Made by a program: the position numbers and the translations under genes. Positions 15,643 through 23,874 of a stretch of DNA of 36,142 nt are shown here, piece after piece. The notes beneath the pieces are model-generated. The model did not search any database. It was not told where the DNA came from and saw only the letters and a program-made list of their open reading frames with translations. Origin of the DNA: W0P28-013 sp963658575 (lineage in GTDB: Bacteria > Bacteroidota > Bacteroidia > Bacteroidales > Paludibacteraceae); contig CAVKQB010000017.1 in NCBI GenBank assembly GCA_963658575.1, positions 1 to 36,142 on the forward strand, read 5' to 3'. Position 1 is the first letter of the stretch, and every line of letters starts with the position of its first letter.

Positions 15643-16521
15643 TTAAACATAGAAAAGGTCGTCGGTTTTCATGCGTAAGTAGCGGTTGACGGCGCAGAAG
15701 GTCGAGCACATCATTATCAGGAAACTGAAGGCGAAGACCACCGCCACCACTGGCACGATGATTTGCCACGTGTAGAGGTTCATCAAACCACCGATTTCGG
15801 TCTGCACATAATACACGGCACCGCCGAGCAGCACCAAAGCCAGCAAAGCCGCCACCACGCTGTTCCACGCCGACCGCCGCATGAATGGACGCCTGATGAA
15901 TCCAGCACGCGCGCCCACCAACTTCATGGTGTTGATGAGAAAACGCCGCGAATAGACCGAAATGCGTATCGTATTGTTTATCAGCGCAATAGAGATGAAC
16001 AGCAGCACCAGCGCAATGCCCGCCAAAATGAGCGACACTTTGCTCACGTTTTGGTTGACGAGTTGTACCAAATCCTTTTGATACACAAACTCGTCGATGC
16101 CCTGAAACGTCTGCAACTTGCCTTTTATCGCCTCGATGCTGTCGTTGTTGGCGTAGTCGGCGTTGAGGTAAATCTCCACCGAAGCGCGCAACGGGTTGAA
16201 TCCCAGCAATTCGGTCGGATCCTCGCCCATACCGTCGATATGCTCCTGCAAGGCCTGTTCCTTGCTGATGTATTCGTAGCGTTTGGCAAAATCGCACACC
16301 GACAAATAGCGTTCGAGGCGCGCCACATCGGCTTCGGCGGCGTTGTCGTTGAGCACTACCGACAGCGAAACGTGTTCTTTGGTGTACTGCGCCATCTCCT
16401 GTGCAAAAGCGAGCAAAAACGCTATCAGCCCGACCAAAAACAGCACCAATGCGATGCTCACCGTGGCCGTAAAATGCATGTTGAAAAACGAATTTTTCCG
16501 TGGTTTATATCCGCGCCCCAT
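15643..16521 (-). CDS. ftsX: Cell-division ABC transporter permease FtsX
   Basis: A 292-aa FtsX of the usual size. One N-terminal membrane helix (residues about 19-42) precedes a periplasmic domain of ~120 residues, then three further helices in the FtsX permease domain (VSLILAGIALVLLFISIALINNT and later segments), with the conserved RRFLINTMKLVGA coupling segment between. With FtsE (not in the window) it forms the complex that activates septal peptidoglycan hydrolases. It is first in the operon, starting at ATG 16521 about 70 bases below a strong promoter. A 241-bp repeat-filled gap separates it from DUF3098. Confidence 0.93.
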   Translation of the reverse strand: MGRGYKPRKNSFFNMHFTATVSIALVLFLVGLIAFLLAFAQEMAQYTKEHVSLSVVLNDNAAEADVARLERYLSVCDFAKRYEYISKEQALQEHIDGMGEDPTELLGFNPLRASVEIYLNADYANNDSIEAIKGKLQTFQGIDEFVYQKDLVQLVNQNVSKVSLILAGIALVLLFISIALINNTIRISVYSRRFLINTMKLVGARAGFIRRPFMRRSAWNSVVAALLALVLLGGAVYYVQTEIGGLMNLYTWQIIVPVVAVVFAFSFLIMMCSTFCAVNRYLRMKTDDLFYV

Positions 16522-16591
16522 AGTCGAATCTTTTTATCGTCCTGACTAACAAACAGTTAGCACACAAACAATTTTCTTGCAATGTAACTTG

Positions 16592-16622
16592 CAAATATAA
16601 TACATTTCGAAGGCGTTGTCAA
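16592..16622 (-). promoter_or_regulatory. Promoter of the ftsX operon
   Basis: Minus strand TTG (16622-16620), 20-bp spacer, TATATTTG (16599-16592). The leader contains TTGCAA-TGTAAC-TTGCAA and a CTAAC/GTTAG inverted repeat (16545-16559). Confidence 0.75.
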
Positions 16623-16633
16623 GAGGTAGAGCG

Positions 16634-16664
16634 AAAAAAAGCCCCATCCTTCGAGAGGACGGGA
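16634..16664 (-). terminator. rplS terminator
   Basis: Minus-strand stem CCCGTCCT/AGGATGGG (one G-T pair) followed by seven T. It ends just short of the ftsX promoter and separates the two transcripts. Confidence 0.8.
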
Positions 16665-16689
16665 CTCTATTTTGCGGTGTACGCAGGTT

Positions 16690-17037
16690 TTAGATGCGTT
16701 TTTCGCGAATGCGTGCGGCCTTGCCTTTGAGCTGGCGCAGGTAGTAAAGTTTCGCGCGGCGCACCTTACCAATTTTATTCACTTCGACACTTTCGATAAA
16801 CGGCGAATCCATTGGGAATATGCGCTCTACGCCCACATTGTCCGAAATTTTACGAACGGTGAAACGGCGTTTTGCACCATGACCAGCGATTTTAATCACG
16901 ATACCGCGGTACTGTTGGATACGCTCTTTGTTGCCTTCTTTGATGCGGTAGGCCACCGTAACAGTGTCGCCACTTTTGAAAGCAGGAAGTTCTTTGCCTT
17001 GTGCAAACGATTCCTCAACAATTTTAATCAAATCCAT
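16690..17037 (-). CDS. rplS: 50S ribosomal protein L19
   Basis: A 115-aa bL19, normal length. The opening MDLIKIVEESF, then FKSGDTVTVAYRIKEGNKERIQQYRGIVI, RRFTVRKISDNVGVERIFPMDSPFIESVEV and the basic RRAKLYYLRQLKGKAARI tail are all characteristic. L19 sits at the 30S-50S interface. It is a single-gene unit here, not in the trmD operon as in Proteobacteria. It has a strong promoter and a leader of about 78 nt whose function is unknown; autoregulation by L19 is possible but not shown. Confidence 0.97.
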   Translation of the reverse strand: MDLIKIVEESFAQGKELPAFKSGDTVTVAYRIKEGNKERIQQYRGIVIKIAGHGAKRRFTVRKISDNVGVERIFPMDSPFIESVEVNKIGKVRRAKLYYLRQLKGKAARIREKRI

Positions 17038-17121
17038 TGATTTATAACTTTTTAATTAAAAAACTTGTGCAGCATTCACGGGCTTCTCCACTCCACATCA
17101 GCGGCTACACGAAACGGACTG

Positions 17122-17152
17122 CAAAGGTACAACTTTATTTTGAAACAAACAA
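17122..17152 (-). promoter_or_regulatory. rplS promoter
   Basis: Minus strand TTG (17152-17150), 20-bp spacer, TACCTTTG (17129-17122), then CAGTCCGTTTCG, an initial sequence shared with rplU and hup. Confidence 0.8.
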
Positions 17153-17228
17153 ATGCTTCGAACAAAAAGTTAGAAAGCGAGAATTATCGAAGCGTCATTT
17201 TTTTGATAAACTCGAAAAACGTCGTCCA

Positions 17229-18467
17229 TCACTTCACAGCGACTTTCGCCACTCTATCGCCGCATTTGACCACATAAACGCCTGCGAGCGAGCCGTTTTG
17301 AGCAGTAACATCACGCCCCGTGAGGTCGAAAATCTGCATATTGGCAGGGCCGAAAATGGTTTGTTGCGCCGCAAAAATGTTCAGTTCGTCGGCCGAAACG
17401 GAGCCGATGGCGGTTGGCAATTTTTCCTCCATGGTGTACTCCAAATCAGGGTCGAGGTCGTACTCCTTGTTGTTCGGGTCGCGGTCGGTGAAGGTGCAGA
17501 AAATGGGCAGCACCTTGTCGAGTTTCCAGCGTTTTTTGTTCGAATCGATGCCGTTCAGCACGATGTGGTAGTTGTACCAATTGTCGTCGTAGCGGCTCAC
17601 GGGCGTGATGGAAAATTCGAGCGTGGTGAGTTTGGCCTGCGTGCCGCCCTCTTCGCTGCTCGGGAACTGAATGTACGAACTTGCGGTAACCCAGCCGGCC
17701 TGCGTATTTTGCTTTGTCTGCGAATAGGAGCCGGCGATGGAGGTCATCGACGACGTTTGAATCGAGGTGGAGATGCGCGGCACGGCGGTTTCCGACTCCG
17801 ACTGATTGAGGCTCAAATCCCAGAAATAGAGATTTTTCGTGAAATCGGAATAGCGCGCATACAGGTCGGCCTGCACATAGTTGATGTCGAGAATGTTCAC
17901 CGATTCGTCGTCGCCCACATAGCCTGCGCCGTCGCCCTTGACATAGAGCACGGGACGCTGCATATTGGTTTCGTTTTCGTAGAATTTGAATCCGTGGTCT
18001 TTCTGGTTGAATTGGAACTTGCCTTTGCCCGTTTTCGACACGATGTCGATGCCAAATTCGCCTTGCCAAGCGAGTTCCACATTGCTCTGACCGGCGGTGA
18101 ATTGTATGCCGTTGCCGCCGCCCACGCCCGACAGATGGTAGCCTCCAGAGCGGTCGCCATCGCCGCGGCAAATGATGGAGCAGAGTTTGTCGTAACTGTG
18201 CCACGTGTTGTGGTAAATCACACATTCGTGGTCGGTGTAATCGCCCGAAATCTGCGTGCCGCTGAAATTGGTCAGCACGGTGTAGTTCTTGCCCGATGCG
18301 TTCTGTCCGTCGAAAATGTAGACATTGTTGGCATACTCGGCCACGAGCAGAAACGTATCCTGAAATTCGGTGCCGATTTTGTCGAATTTCGTTACGCGCG
18401 TGTAAACGCTTGCCTGTGCGCCCAACAACGATGCCGCCAAAACGAGTGTAAAAATGTGTTTTTTCAT
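17229..18467 (-). CDS. Secreted protein with T9SS-type C-terminal sorting domain
   Basis: A 412-aa protein with a signal peptide (MKKHIFTLVLAASLLGAQA) and a C-terminal ~35 residues typical of a T9SS type A sorting domain (QIFDLTGRDVT, GVYVVKCGDRVAKVAVK). Such proteins cross the outer membrane by the type IX system and are often anchored at the surface. The mature part starts with a RVTKF...TFLLVAEYANNVYIFDG segment resembling one in the neighbouring plus-strand protein, followed by beta-rich sequence. No enzymatic motif is recognised. ATG 18467 is chosen because it gives the signal peptide; the frame is open further upstream without meaning. The leader is about 93 nt. Confidence 0.75.
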   Translation of the reverse strand: MKKHIFTLVLAASLLGAQASVYTRVTKFDKIGTEFQDTFLLVAEYANNVYIFDGQNASGKNYTVLTNFSGTQISGDYTDHECVIYHNTWHSYDKLCSIICRGDGDRSGGYHLSGVGGGNGIQFTAGQSNVELAWQGEFGIDIVSKTGKGKFQFNQKDHGFKFYENETNMQRPVLYVKGDGAGYVGDDESVNILDINYVQADLYARYSDFTKNLYFWDLSLNQSESETAVPRISTSIQTSSMTSIAGSYSQTKQNTQAGWVTASSYIQFPSSEEGGTQAKLTTLEFSITPVSRYDDNWYNYHIVLNGIDSNKKRWKLDKVLPIFCTFTDRDPNNKEYDLDPDLEYTMEEKLPTAIGSVSADELNIFAAQQTIFGPANMQIFDLTGRDVTAQNGSLAGVYVVKCGDRVAKVAVK

Positions 18468-18566
18468 GATTAGTTTGATTTGTTGATTTTTGGTTATTCG
18501 GTTATTGCAAATCGGGGAAAATAGTCGTTCGTCATACAACTTGACACTTACGACCGATTTATCGTG

Positions 18567-18596
18567 CAAAATTACAAAAAAATGCCGTAAGCGCAA
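18567..18596 (-). promoter_or_regulatory. Promoter of the minus-strand T9SS cargo gene
   Basis: Minus strand TTG (18596-18594), 19-bp spacer, TAATTTTG (18574-18567). Confidence 0.7.
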
Positions 18597-18616
18597 CAGC
18601 GTTGGCGAAAAATGCG

Positions 18617-18624
18617 TACCTTTG
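18617..18624 (+). promoter_or_regulatory. -7 element of the plus-strand T9SS cargo gene
   Basis: TACCTTTG 18617-18624, 25 bases before the ATG. Its upstream half overlaps the -33 of the divergent promoter, so the two may compete or share a regulator. Confidence 0.65.
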
Positions 18625-18648
18625 TCGAACAAAAATACCATAAAAAAC

Positions 18649-20658
18649 ATGAAAAAATTGCTATCCTTTTTTGCTGTGTTGGCCGTGAGCGCAACAGCAT
18701 TTGCATTCGAGTCGTACAAGGACTCGACCGTACTGACGGGTGCCGACATGGCCGCCGTGAGGTCGAACATCAACGGCTACCAAAACTACATCATCACCGA
18801 TGCGCGCGGCTTCGAATACAGCGGTTTCGTGCTGATCAACGACAATAAATTCGGTCAGTATCTGCAACTGAGCAACTACACCAACGTCAGTCCGTCGCAA
18901 CTCACGCTGCCCGACGTCGGCTTTCCCATCGAGAGCGTATCGCTCGACGTGTCGTACACCACTGGCGAAGATGCGCCCATTGCCAACCGCAACATCTATC
19001 TGATGGCGGCTCCGTCGGCCAACCACAACGACACCGTGAACGCCTTGGCCAAATGCAATATCGGTGCTGAAGGCACACGCCACATCGATTTGGTGGTGGC
19101 ATCGCCCAAAGAGACCCAAGCCACGCTGCAAATGTGCAAAAATGGCATGGCCATCTGGAAAATAACCATTCGCTGGACGGTAACAGGCGAATTGGCGTGC
19201 AAAAGTTTGAGCATCGTGCCGCAAACACTTACGGTGTGCGAAGGCCAAAAAGATGCATTGCACCTCAAAACGCAGCCGGCAAACGCCTCGGAGCCCATCA
19301 GTTGGAAATCGCTGAACGAGGCCATCGCCACGGTCGATAACAACGGCGAAGTTACCGCCACAGGCGTGGGCGAAGCGAAAATCGTAGCCTTCACCGCCAG
19401 CAACATCACCGACACCGCCATAGTAACCGTGCGCCCCAAAGCCACAGCCATCAGCATCTGCGCCGACTCCGAAGCCATCGACACCCTATATATGTACGCC
19501 GATGCCACAGGCAGCGTCTACGACGTGGAGATTTTCGGTGTGATTTTTGAACCCGACGGCGCATTTGTCGAGACCATCAGTTGGCAAACCACCGACGACA
19601 AAGTCGTTACCATCGACCAAACGGGCTACGCCGTGGCGCAAAATCCGGGCAACGCCAAGATAATCGCCATCAGCGCATCGGGACTGCGCGACACGTGCGA
19701 AATCGTTGTCAAAGGCAAACTGATGCCCGAACAGGTAATCATCGACCACCAGACGCTTCAACTCGAGAAGGGCGGCTACATCACGCTGACGGCCACCGTT
19801 CTGCCCGACGATTTGGAGGAGGATTTGAAAGATGTGAACTGGGAATCGCTCAACGAACGCGTTGCCACCGTGAGCGCGCGCGGCTATGTGCAGGCCGTAG
19901 GCAGCGGCACCACCTACATCGTGGCCTCGACCTACAACGGCTTGAGCGACAGTTGCCTCGTAACCGTGGGCGGCACCGCCATCACGGGCGAATACTATGT
20001 GAAAGTTACCAAAGAACTCGACAATTGGAACGGCCGCTATCTGATAGTCTGCGAGCAGAAAAACGTGGCACTGAACGGCGGCCTCGACGAATATGACGTA
20101 ACCGCCAACACCATCGAAGTGAGCATTGCCGACGAAGCCATCGCAGCCGACAACAAGACGAACGCCGCAAGTTTCGACATATTCAAAGTGGGCGAAAAAT
20201 ACAGCATTCGTGGCGCAAGCGGGAAATACATCGGCTACAACGCCGCCGAAACCGAATATCAGAACAAAAACGGCATACAGACCAGCGACACACGCCTGCT
20301 CAACCAAATTGCGCTCGACAACCTCGATACCAAAATCGTGGGCGAAGACGGCTCGCAACTGATGTTCAACACCGACGAAACGGCTTCGGGACGCACGCTA
20401 CTGTTCCGCTACTACGCCAATCCCGCCGCTGTCGAAACGCTTGCGCCGATTCAACTCTACCGCTATGTGGGCGACAATACGGCACTCGAAATGGTGGAAA
20501 TCGAAGGGCTTTGCGCCCGCCAAGGCCGCATCGTCTGCGACGGCGAGTTCCAGATTTTCGACCTGCTCGGCCGCGATGTAACCCGCCTCAACGGCTCGCT
20601 GAACGGCGTTTATATTGTGAAAGCCGGCGATAAAACGCAGAAAATTGCCGTTAGATAA
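18649..20658 (+). CDS. Secreted Ig-like (BIG2) repeat protein with T9SS sorting domain
   Basis: A 669-aa secreted protein. Signal peptide at residues 1-19, then a ~160-residue N-terminal region with no recognised domain. Three bacterial Ig-like BIG2 domains follow (about 185-262, 265-354, 358-441), each with a W(E/K/Q)(S/T) and (V/A)(A/V)T(V/I) core and a GxGxxxI strand. A module at about 447-590 begins YYVKVTKELDNWNGRYLIVCE; it resembles the start of the divergent neighbour and is common in Bacteroidota secreted proteins. The last ~45 residues (QIFDLLGRDVT, GVYIVKAGDKTQKIAVR) are a T9SS type A-like sorting signal. No catalytic motif is seen, so an adhesive or structural surface role is likely. 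A strong terminator follows. Confidence 0.82.
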   Translation: MKKLLSFFAVLAVSATAFAFESYKDSTVLTGADMAAVRSNINGYQNYIITDARGFEYSGFVLINDNKFGQYLQLSNYTNVSPSQLTLPDVGFPIESVSLDVSYTTGEDAPIANRNIYLMAAPSANHNDTVNALAKCNIGAEGTRHIDLVVASPKETQATLQMCKNGMAIWKITIRWTVTGELACKSLSIVPQTLTVCEGQKDALHLKTQPANASEPISWKSLNEAIATVDNNGEVTATGVGEAKIVAFTASNITDTAIVTVRPKATAISICADSEAIDTLYMYADATGSVYDVEIFGVIFEPDGAFVETISWQTTDDKVVTIDQTGYAVAQNPGNAKIIAISASGLRDTCEIVVKGKLMPEQVIIDHQTLQLEKGGYITLTATVLPDDLEEDLKDVNWESLNERVATVSARGYVQAVGSGTTYIVASTYNGLSDSCLVTVGGTAITGEYYVKVTKELDNWNGRYLIVCEQKNVALNGGLDEYDVTANTIEVSIADEAIAADNKTNAASFDIFKVGEKYSIRGASGKYIGYNAAETEYQNKNGIQTSDTRLLNQIALDNLDTKIVGEDGSQLMFNTDETASGRTLLFRYYANPAAVETLAPIQLYRYVGDNTALEMVEIEGLCARQGRIVCDGEFQIFDLLGRDVTRLNGSLNGVYIVKAGDKTQKIAVR

Positions 20659-20697
20659 TGGACAATTGACAATTGATAATGCACAATTAGCAATGGG

Positions 20698-20724
20698 AGC
20701 GCGGTCGTTGACCGCGCTTTTTTA
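20698..20724 (+). terminator. Terminator of the BIG2-repeat gene
   Basis: Perfect 9-bp stem AGCGCGGTC/GACCGCGCT with a GTT loop, then six T. It is 40 bases beyond the stop codon. Confidence 0.9.
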
Positions 20725-20901
20725 TTAGAACAAAGACGAATTTAGTGCGAAAGTTTGAAAGTGAGAAAGTGTATAAAGTCTGTAAAGTTGAAAGTCTATA
20801 AAATTGAAAGCGTCCGAAAATTCAATGAGTCAATAAGTTATTAAGTCAATAAGTCATTGTATTGCGCCCGTTGCGAATTGCCAATCCGCATAATACAGCG
20901 A

Positions 20902-20924
20902 GCACGGGATTGCAAATCCCGTGC
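20902..20924. repeat. Perfect hairpin GCACGGGATT / AATCCCGTGC
   Basis: Ten-bp arms 20902-20911 and 20915-20924 with a GCA loop. The right arm text (AAATCCCGTGCGA) recurs at about 21321-21333. No T tract follows, so it is not a normal terminator. Confidence 0.75.
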
Positions 20925-21462
20925 GAAATTTTATCCAATTTTTTTCTTTTCAATGTATTGTTCGTTTTTTCGCTCATTTCTTTTAGCATCAAGATCCGTC
21001 AATTCGTAAATCTGTAAATCTTTGTTCTAAAAATTCTTAATTGAACTAAAACCCCTACCCCCACTGGCGTGGGTACTCCCCCTATCTGCTACGCAGCAGG
21101 GGGAGAGAATGCGCCCGAAAATTCAATCATTCAATAATTCAGTGATTCAATGATTCAATTCTGTCCCTCTGCCGAGCAGAGCGAGGATAGGGGGATGAGG
21201 AGCGCAGCGACGGAGGGGGTTAAATTCAATTAAGAATTAAGAATGAATAATTAAGAATTGTTCGCATCCAAATTGTCCTTGCTCTTTCTTCTATGTTCTT
21301 TGTTCTAAAAAAATTACAAATCCCGTGCGACCAAAATAATTTTCAAATCAACAAATAACCAAAAACTTAGAAACAAAAATTGCGATAGCAATTTTGAGAA
21401 ACAACGAGAAACGCGCGCAGCGCGAGAAACAATTTTCAAATCTTCAAATTTTCAAACATAAA

Positions 21463-21494
21463 AAACTCCCCCTTGGGGGATAAGAGGGGGTCTT
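21463..21494 (-). terminator. Possible terminator after folD
   Basis: A C-run/G-run hairpin (CCCCCT ... AGGGGG on the minus strand) followed by six T, 25 bases beyond the folD stop. The plus strand also ends in a T tract, so it may act in both directions. Confidence 0.45.
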
Positions 21495-21519
21495 TTTGTG
21501 TTGCGTTGAAAGTTGGCCG

Positions 21520-22407
21520 CTAACCTTTTTGGCTGCGGAATTGCAGCGCGGCCGTGAGTGTGTTGCGCATGAGCGCGGCGATGGTCATAGGGCCGACACC
21601 GCCAGGAACGGGTGTGATGTAGGCGCATTTCGGGGCAACATGGTCAAAATCGACATCGCCCACGAGGCGGTAACCTTTTTTGGCCGTTGGGTCGGGCTGG
21701 CGCGTGATGCCCACATCGACGACGGCGGCACCCTCCTTCACCATATCGGCTGTAACGAAGCGTGGTTGCCCGATGGCGGCGATGAGTATGTCGGCAGTGC
21801 GGCAGATGTCGGCGATGTTGCGCGTGTGGCTGTGGCAGAGCGTTACGGTGGCGTTGCCGTTGGGGGTTTTGCGCGAAAGCAGCGTGGCGACAGGTCGTCC
21901 CACGATGTTGCTACGGCCGATAACGACGCAGTGGCGACCATCGGTTTCGATGTTGTAGCGGTGCAGCAGTTCGACGATGCCCGACGGCGTAGCGGCCACA
22001 AACGCGGGCAACCCAAGGCTGGCGCGCCCCACGTTGATGGGGTGAAATCCGTCCACGTCTTTGCGCGGGTCGATGGCTTCGATGATTTTTTGCGTGTCGA
22101 TGTGCGCCGGCAGAGGCAGTTGCACGAGAATGCCGTCGACGGCAGGGTCGGCGTTGAGCGCATCGATATGGCGGAGCAGTTCGCTTTCGGAGCAATCGCT
22201 TTCGAGCCGGATGTCGGTATTGTCGAATCCGCAGCGTTGGCAGGCCTTTATTTTGTTGGCCACATAGGTTTCGCTGGCACCGTTGTGCCCCACAAGTATG
22301 GTGGCAAGATGCGGCGGTTTGGCACCGTCGCTCCGCATGCGTGCCACTTGGTCGGCTATCTCGGCCTTGATTTGCTCGGCAATCTGTTTTCCGTCGATTA
22401 TTGTCAT
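21520..22407 (-). CDS. folD: Bifunctional methylene-THF dehydrogenase/methenyl-THF cyclohydrolase
   Basis: A 295-aa FolD that interconverts 5,10-methylene-, methenyl- and 10-formyl-tetrahydrofolate in the cytoplasm. Signatures: YVANKIKAC with the catalytic Lys, DGILVQLPLPAHID, the VVIGRSNIVGRPV nucleotide-binding loop, DILIAAIGQPRFV, and the end block YITPVPGGVGPMTIA. No promoter of good form lies between it and ffh (106-bp gap), so it may be transcribed with rng and ffh. A C/G-rich hairpin follows. Confidence 0.95.
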   Translation of the reverse strand: MTIIDGKQIAEQIKAEIADQVARMRSDGAKPPHLATILVGHNGASETYVANKIKACQRCGFDNTDIRLESDCSESELLRHIDALNADPAVDGILVQLPLPAHIDTQKIIEAIDPRKDVDGFHPINVGRASLGLPAFVAATPSGIVELLHRYNIETDGRHCVVIGRSNIVGRPVATLLSRKTPNGNATVTLCHSHTRNIADICRTADILIAAIGQPRFVTADMVKEGAAVVDVGITRQPDPTAKKGYRLVGDVDFDHVAPKCAYITPVPGGVGPMTIAALMRNTLTAALQFRSQKG

Positions 22408-22513
22408 TACATCAGTGTGAAAGTCGGTGAGAATTTGCTACTTGGACGAACGAATAAATCGGCCAATCGGCACCATCGTGGCTCTTTTTGTCTCGATTTT
22501 TTACTCCAAACGA

Positions 22514-23821
22514 CTATTTTTTCATTTTGAAATTGCGTTGTTGCATCATGCGCATCATTTTGCTCATCTGGTCGAACTGTTTTACGAGCCGGTTTACCTC
22601 TACGATGCCGCGTCCCGAGCCTTTGGCGATGCGGTTTTTGCGGCTACCGTTGAGCAGTGCTGGATTGGAGCGTTCGGCGGGTGTCATCGATTGTATGATG
22701 GCTTCGATGCCCACGAAGGCGTTGTCGTCGATATCGACATCTTTCAGGGCTTTGCCCACGCCCGGAATCATGGAGGCGACATCTTTCAGGTTGCCCATCT
22801 TTTTTATCTGCTGCAATTGCCCCATGAAATCGTTGAAATCGAATCGGTTTTTCGCAATTTTTTTGGCGAGTCGGCGCGCTTCGTTTTCGTCGTATTGTTC
22901 TTGCGCCCGTTCGACGAGCGACACGATGTCGCCCATGCCGAGTATGCGGTCGGCCATGCGTTGCGGGTGAAACAGGTCGATAGCGTCCATCTTTTCGCCC
23001 GTTCCGACGAATTTGATGGGTTTGTTCACCACGGTGCGAATCGAGAGTGCCGCGCCACCACGTGTGTCGCCATCGAGTTTGGTGAGCACCACGCCATCGA
23101 AGTCGAGCCGATCGTTGAACTCTTTGGCGGTGTTCACGGCATCTTGGCCAGTCATGGCATCGACCACAAAGAGCGTTTCCTGCGGATTGACGGCCTTTTT
23201 GATGGCTTCGATTTCGTTCATCATCTGTTCGTCCACTGCCAAGCGACCTGCGGTGTCGATGATGACAATGTCGCGGCCATCTTTCTTGGCCTGCTTCAGG
23301 GCGTTCTGCGCTATCTCGATGGGATTTTTGCAGTCGGGTTCGCTGTACACCGGCACACCAATCTGTTCGCCCACCACGCGCAGTTGCTCGATGGCGGCTG
23401 GCCGGTAAACGTCGCAAGCCACAAGCATCGGGTTTTTGCCGCGCTTGTGTTTGAGCATGTTGGCGAGTTTGCCCGAAAAGGTGGTTTTGCCCGAACCTTG
23501 CAAACCCGACATCAATATGACGGCGGGCGAGCCTTTGGTGTTGATGTCCACGTTTTCGCCGCCCATGAGTTGCGCCAACTCGTCGTGCACAATCTTCACC
23601 ATCATTTCGTTGGGTTTCACGGCGAGCAGCACGTTTTGCCCAAGGGCTTTGGCTTTCACTTCGTCGGTGAAGGCTTTGGCCACCTTGTAGTTCACGTCGG
23701 CATCGAGCAACGCCTTGCGCACATCTTTGAGCGTTTCGGCGATGTTTATTTCGGTGATGCGCCCTTGACCTTTCAGTATTTTGAACGACCGTTCGAGGCG
23801 TTCGCTTAAGTTTTCAAACAT
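22514..23821 (-). CDS. ffh: Signal recognition particle protein Ffh
   Basis: A 435-aa SRP54/Ffh GTPase, which binds 4.5S RNA and signal peptides and targets ribosomes to the membrane through FtsY. N domain residues 1-90; G domain with GLQGSGKT (G1, 106-113), DTAGRL (G3), TKLDGDTRGGAAL (G4 region) and GTGEKMDA (G5 region); methionine-rich M domain from about 300, ending QMSKMMRMMQQRNFKMKK. The 4.5S RNA gene is not seen in the window. It lies 53 bases after rng with no promoter in the gap, so the two are probably co-transcribed. Confidence 0.96.
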   Translation of the reverse strand: MFENLSERLERSFKILKGQGRITEINIAETLKDVRKALLDADVNYKVAKAFTDEVKAKALGQNVLLAVKPNEMMVKIVHDELAQLMGGENVDINTKGSPAVILMSGLQGSGKTTFSGKLANMLKHKRGKNPMLVACDVYRPAAIEQLRVVGEQIGVPVYSEPDCKNPIEIAQNALKQAKKDGRDIVIIDTAGRLAVDEQMMNEIEAIKKAVNPQETLFVVDAMTGQDAVNTAKEFNDRLDFDGVVLTKLDGDTRGGAALSIRTVVNKPIKFVGTGEKMDAIDLFHPQRMADRILGMGDIVSLVERAQEQYDENEARRLAKKIAKNRFDFNDFMGQLQQIKKMGNLKDVASMIPGVGKALKDVDIDDNAFVGIEAIIQSMTPAERSNPALLNGSRKNRIAKGSGRGIVEVNRLVKQFDQMSKMMRMMQQRNFKMKK

Positions 23822-23874
23822 GGAGGATTGCAGATTTCAGATTTCAAATGGTTCTATGTTTTTCAAAAAGGCGT

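Larger units (their letters stand above)
20659..21519. repeat. 861-bp gene-free, repeat-rich region
   Basis: After the terminator at 20698-20724 no coding frame is credible. Contents: GTGAAAGT/TATAAAGT words (20744-20810); a perfect hairpin 20902-20924; C-rich and G-rich blocks 21052-21116 and 21162-21222 that are roughly inverse to each other; ATTCAATGATTCAA words; a degenerate TTGCTCTTT word (21271-21306); GAGAAAC-bounded hairpins (21365-21433) inverse to those at 14088-14175; and a C/G-rich hairpin 21463-21494. It looks like an accumulation site for short repeats. Confidence 0.75.

Noticed and set aside
16545..16559. CTAAC/GTTAG inverted repeat in the ftsX leader as an operator
   Set aside because: Arms of five bases with a five-base loop are too common in AT-rich leaders to support a claim.
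20659..21519. CRISPR array in the repeat-rich gap
   Set aside because: Words are of unequal length and spacing, without regular repeat-spacer structure, and no cas gene is present.
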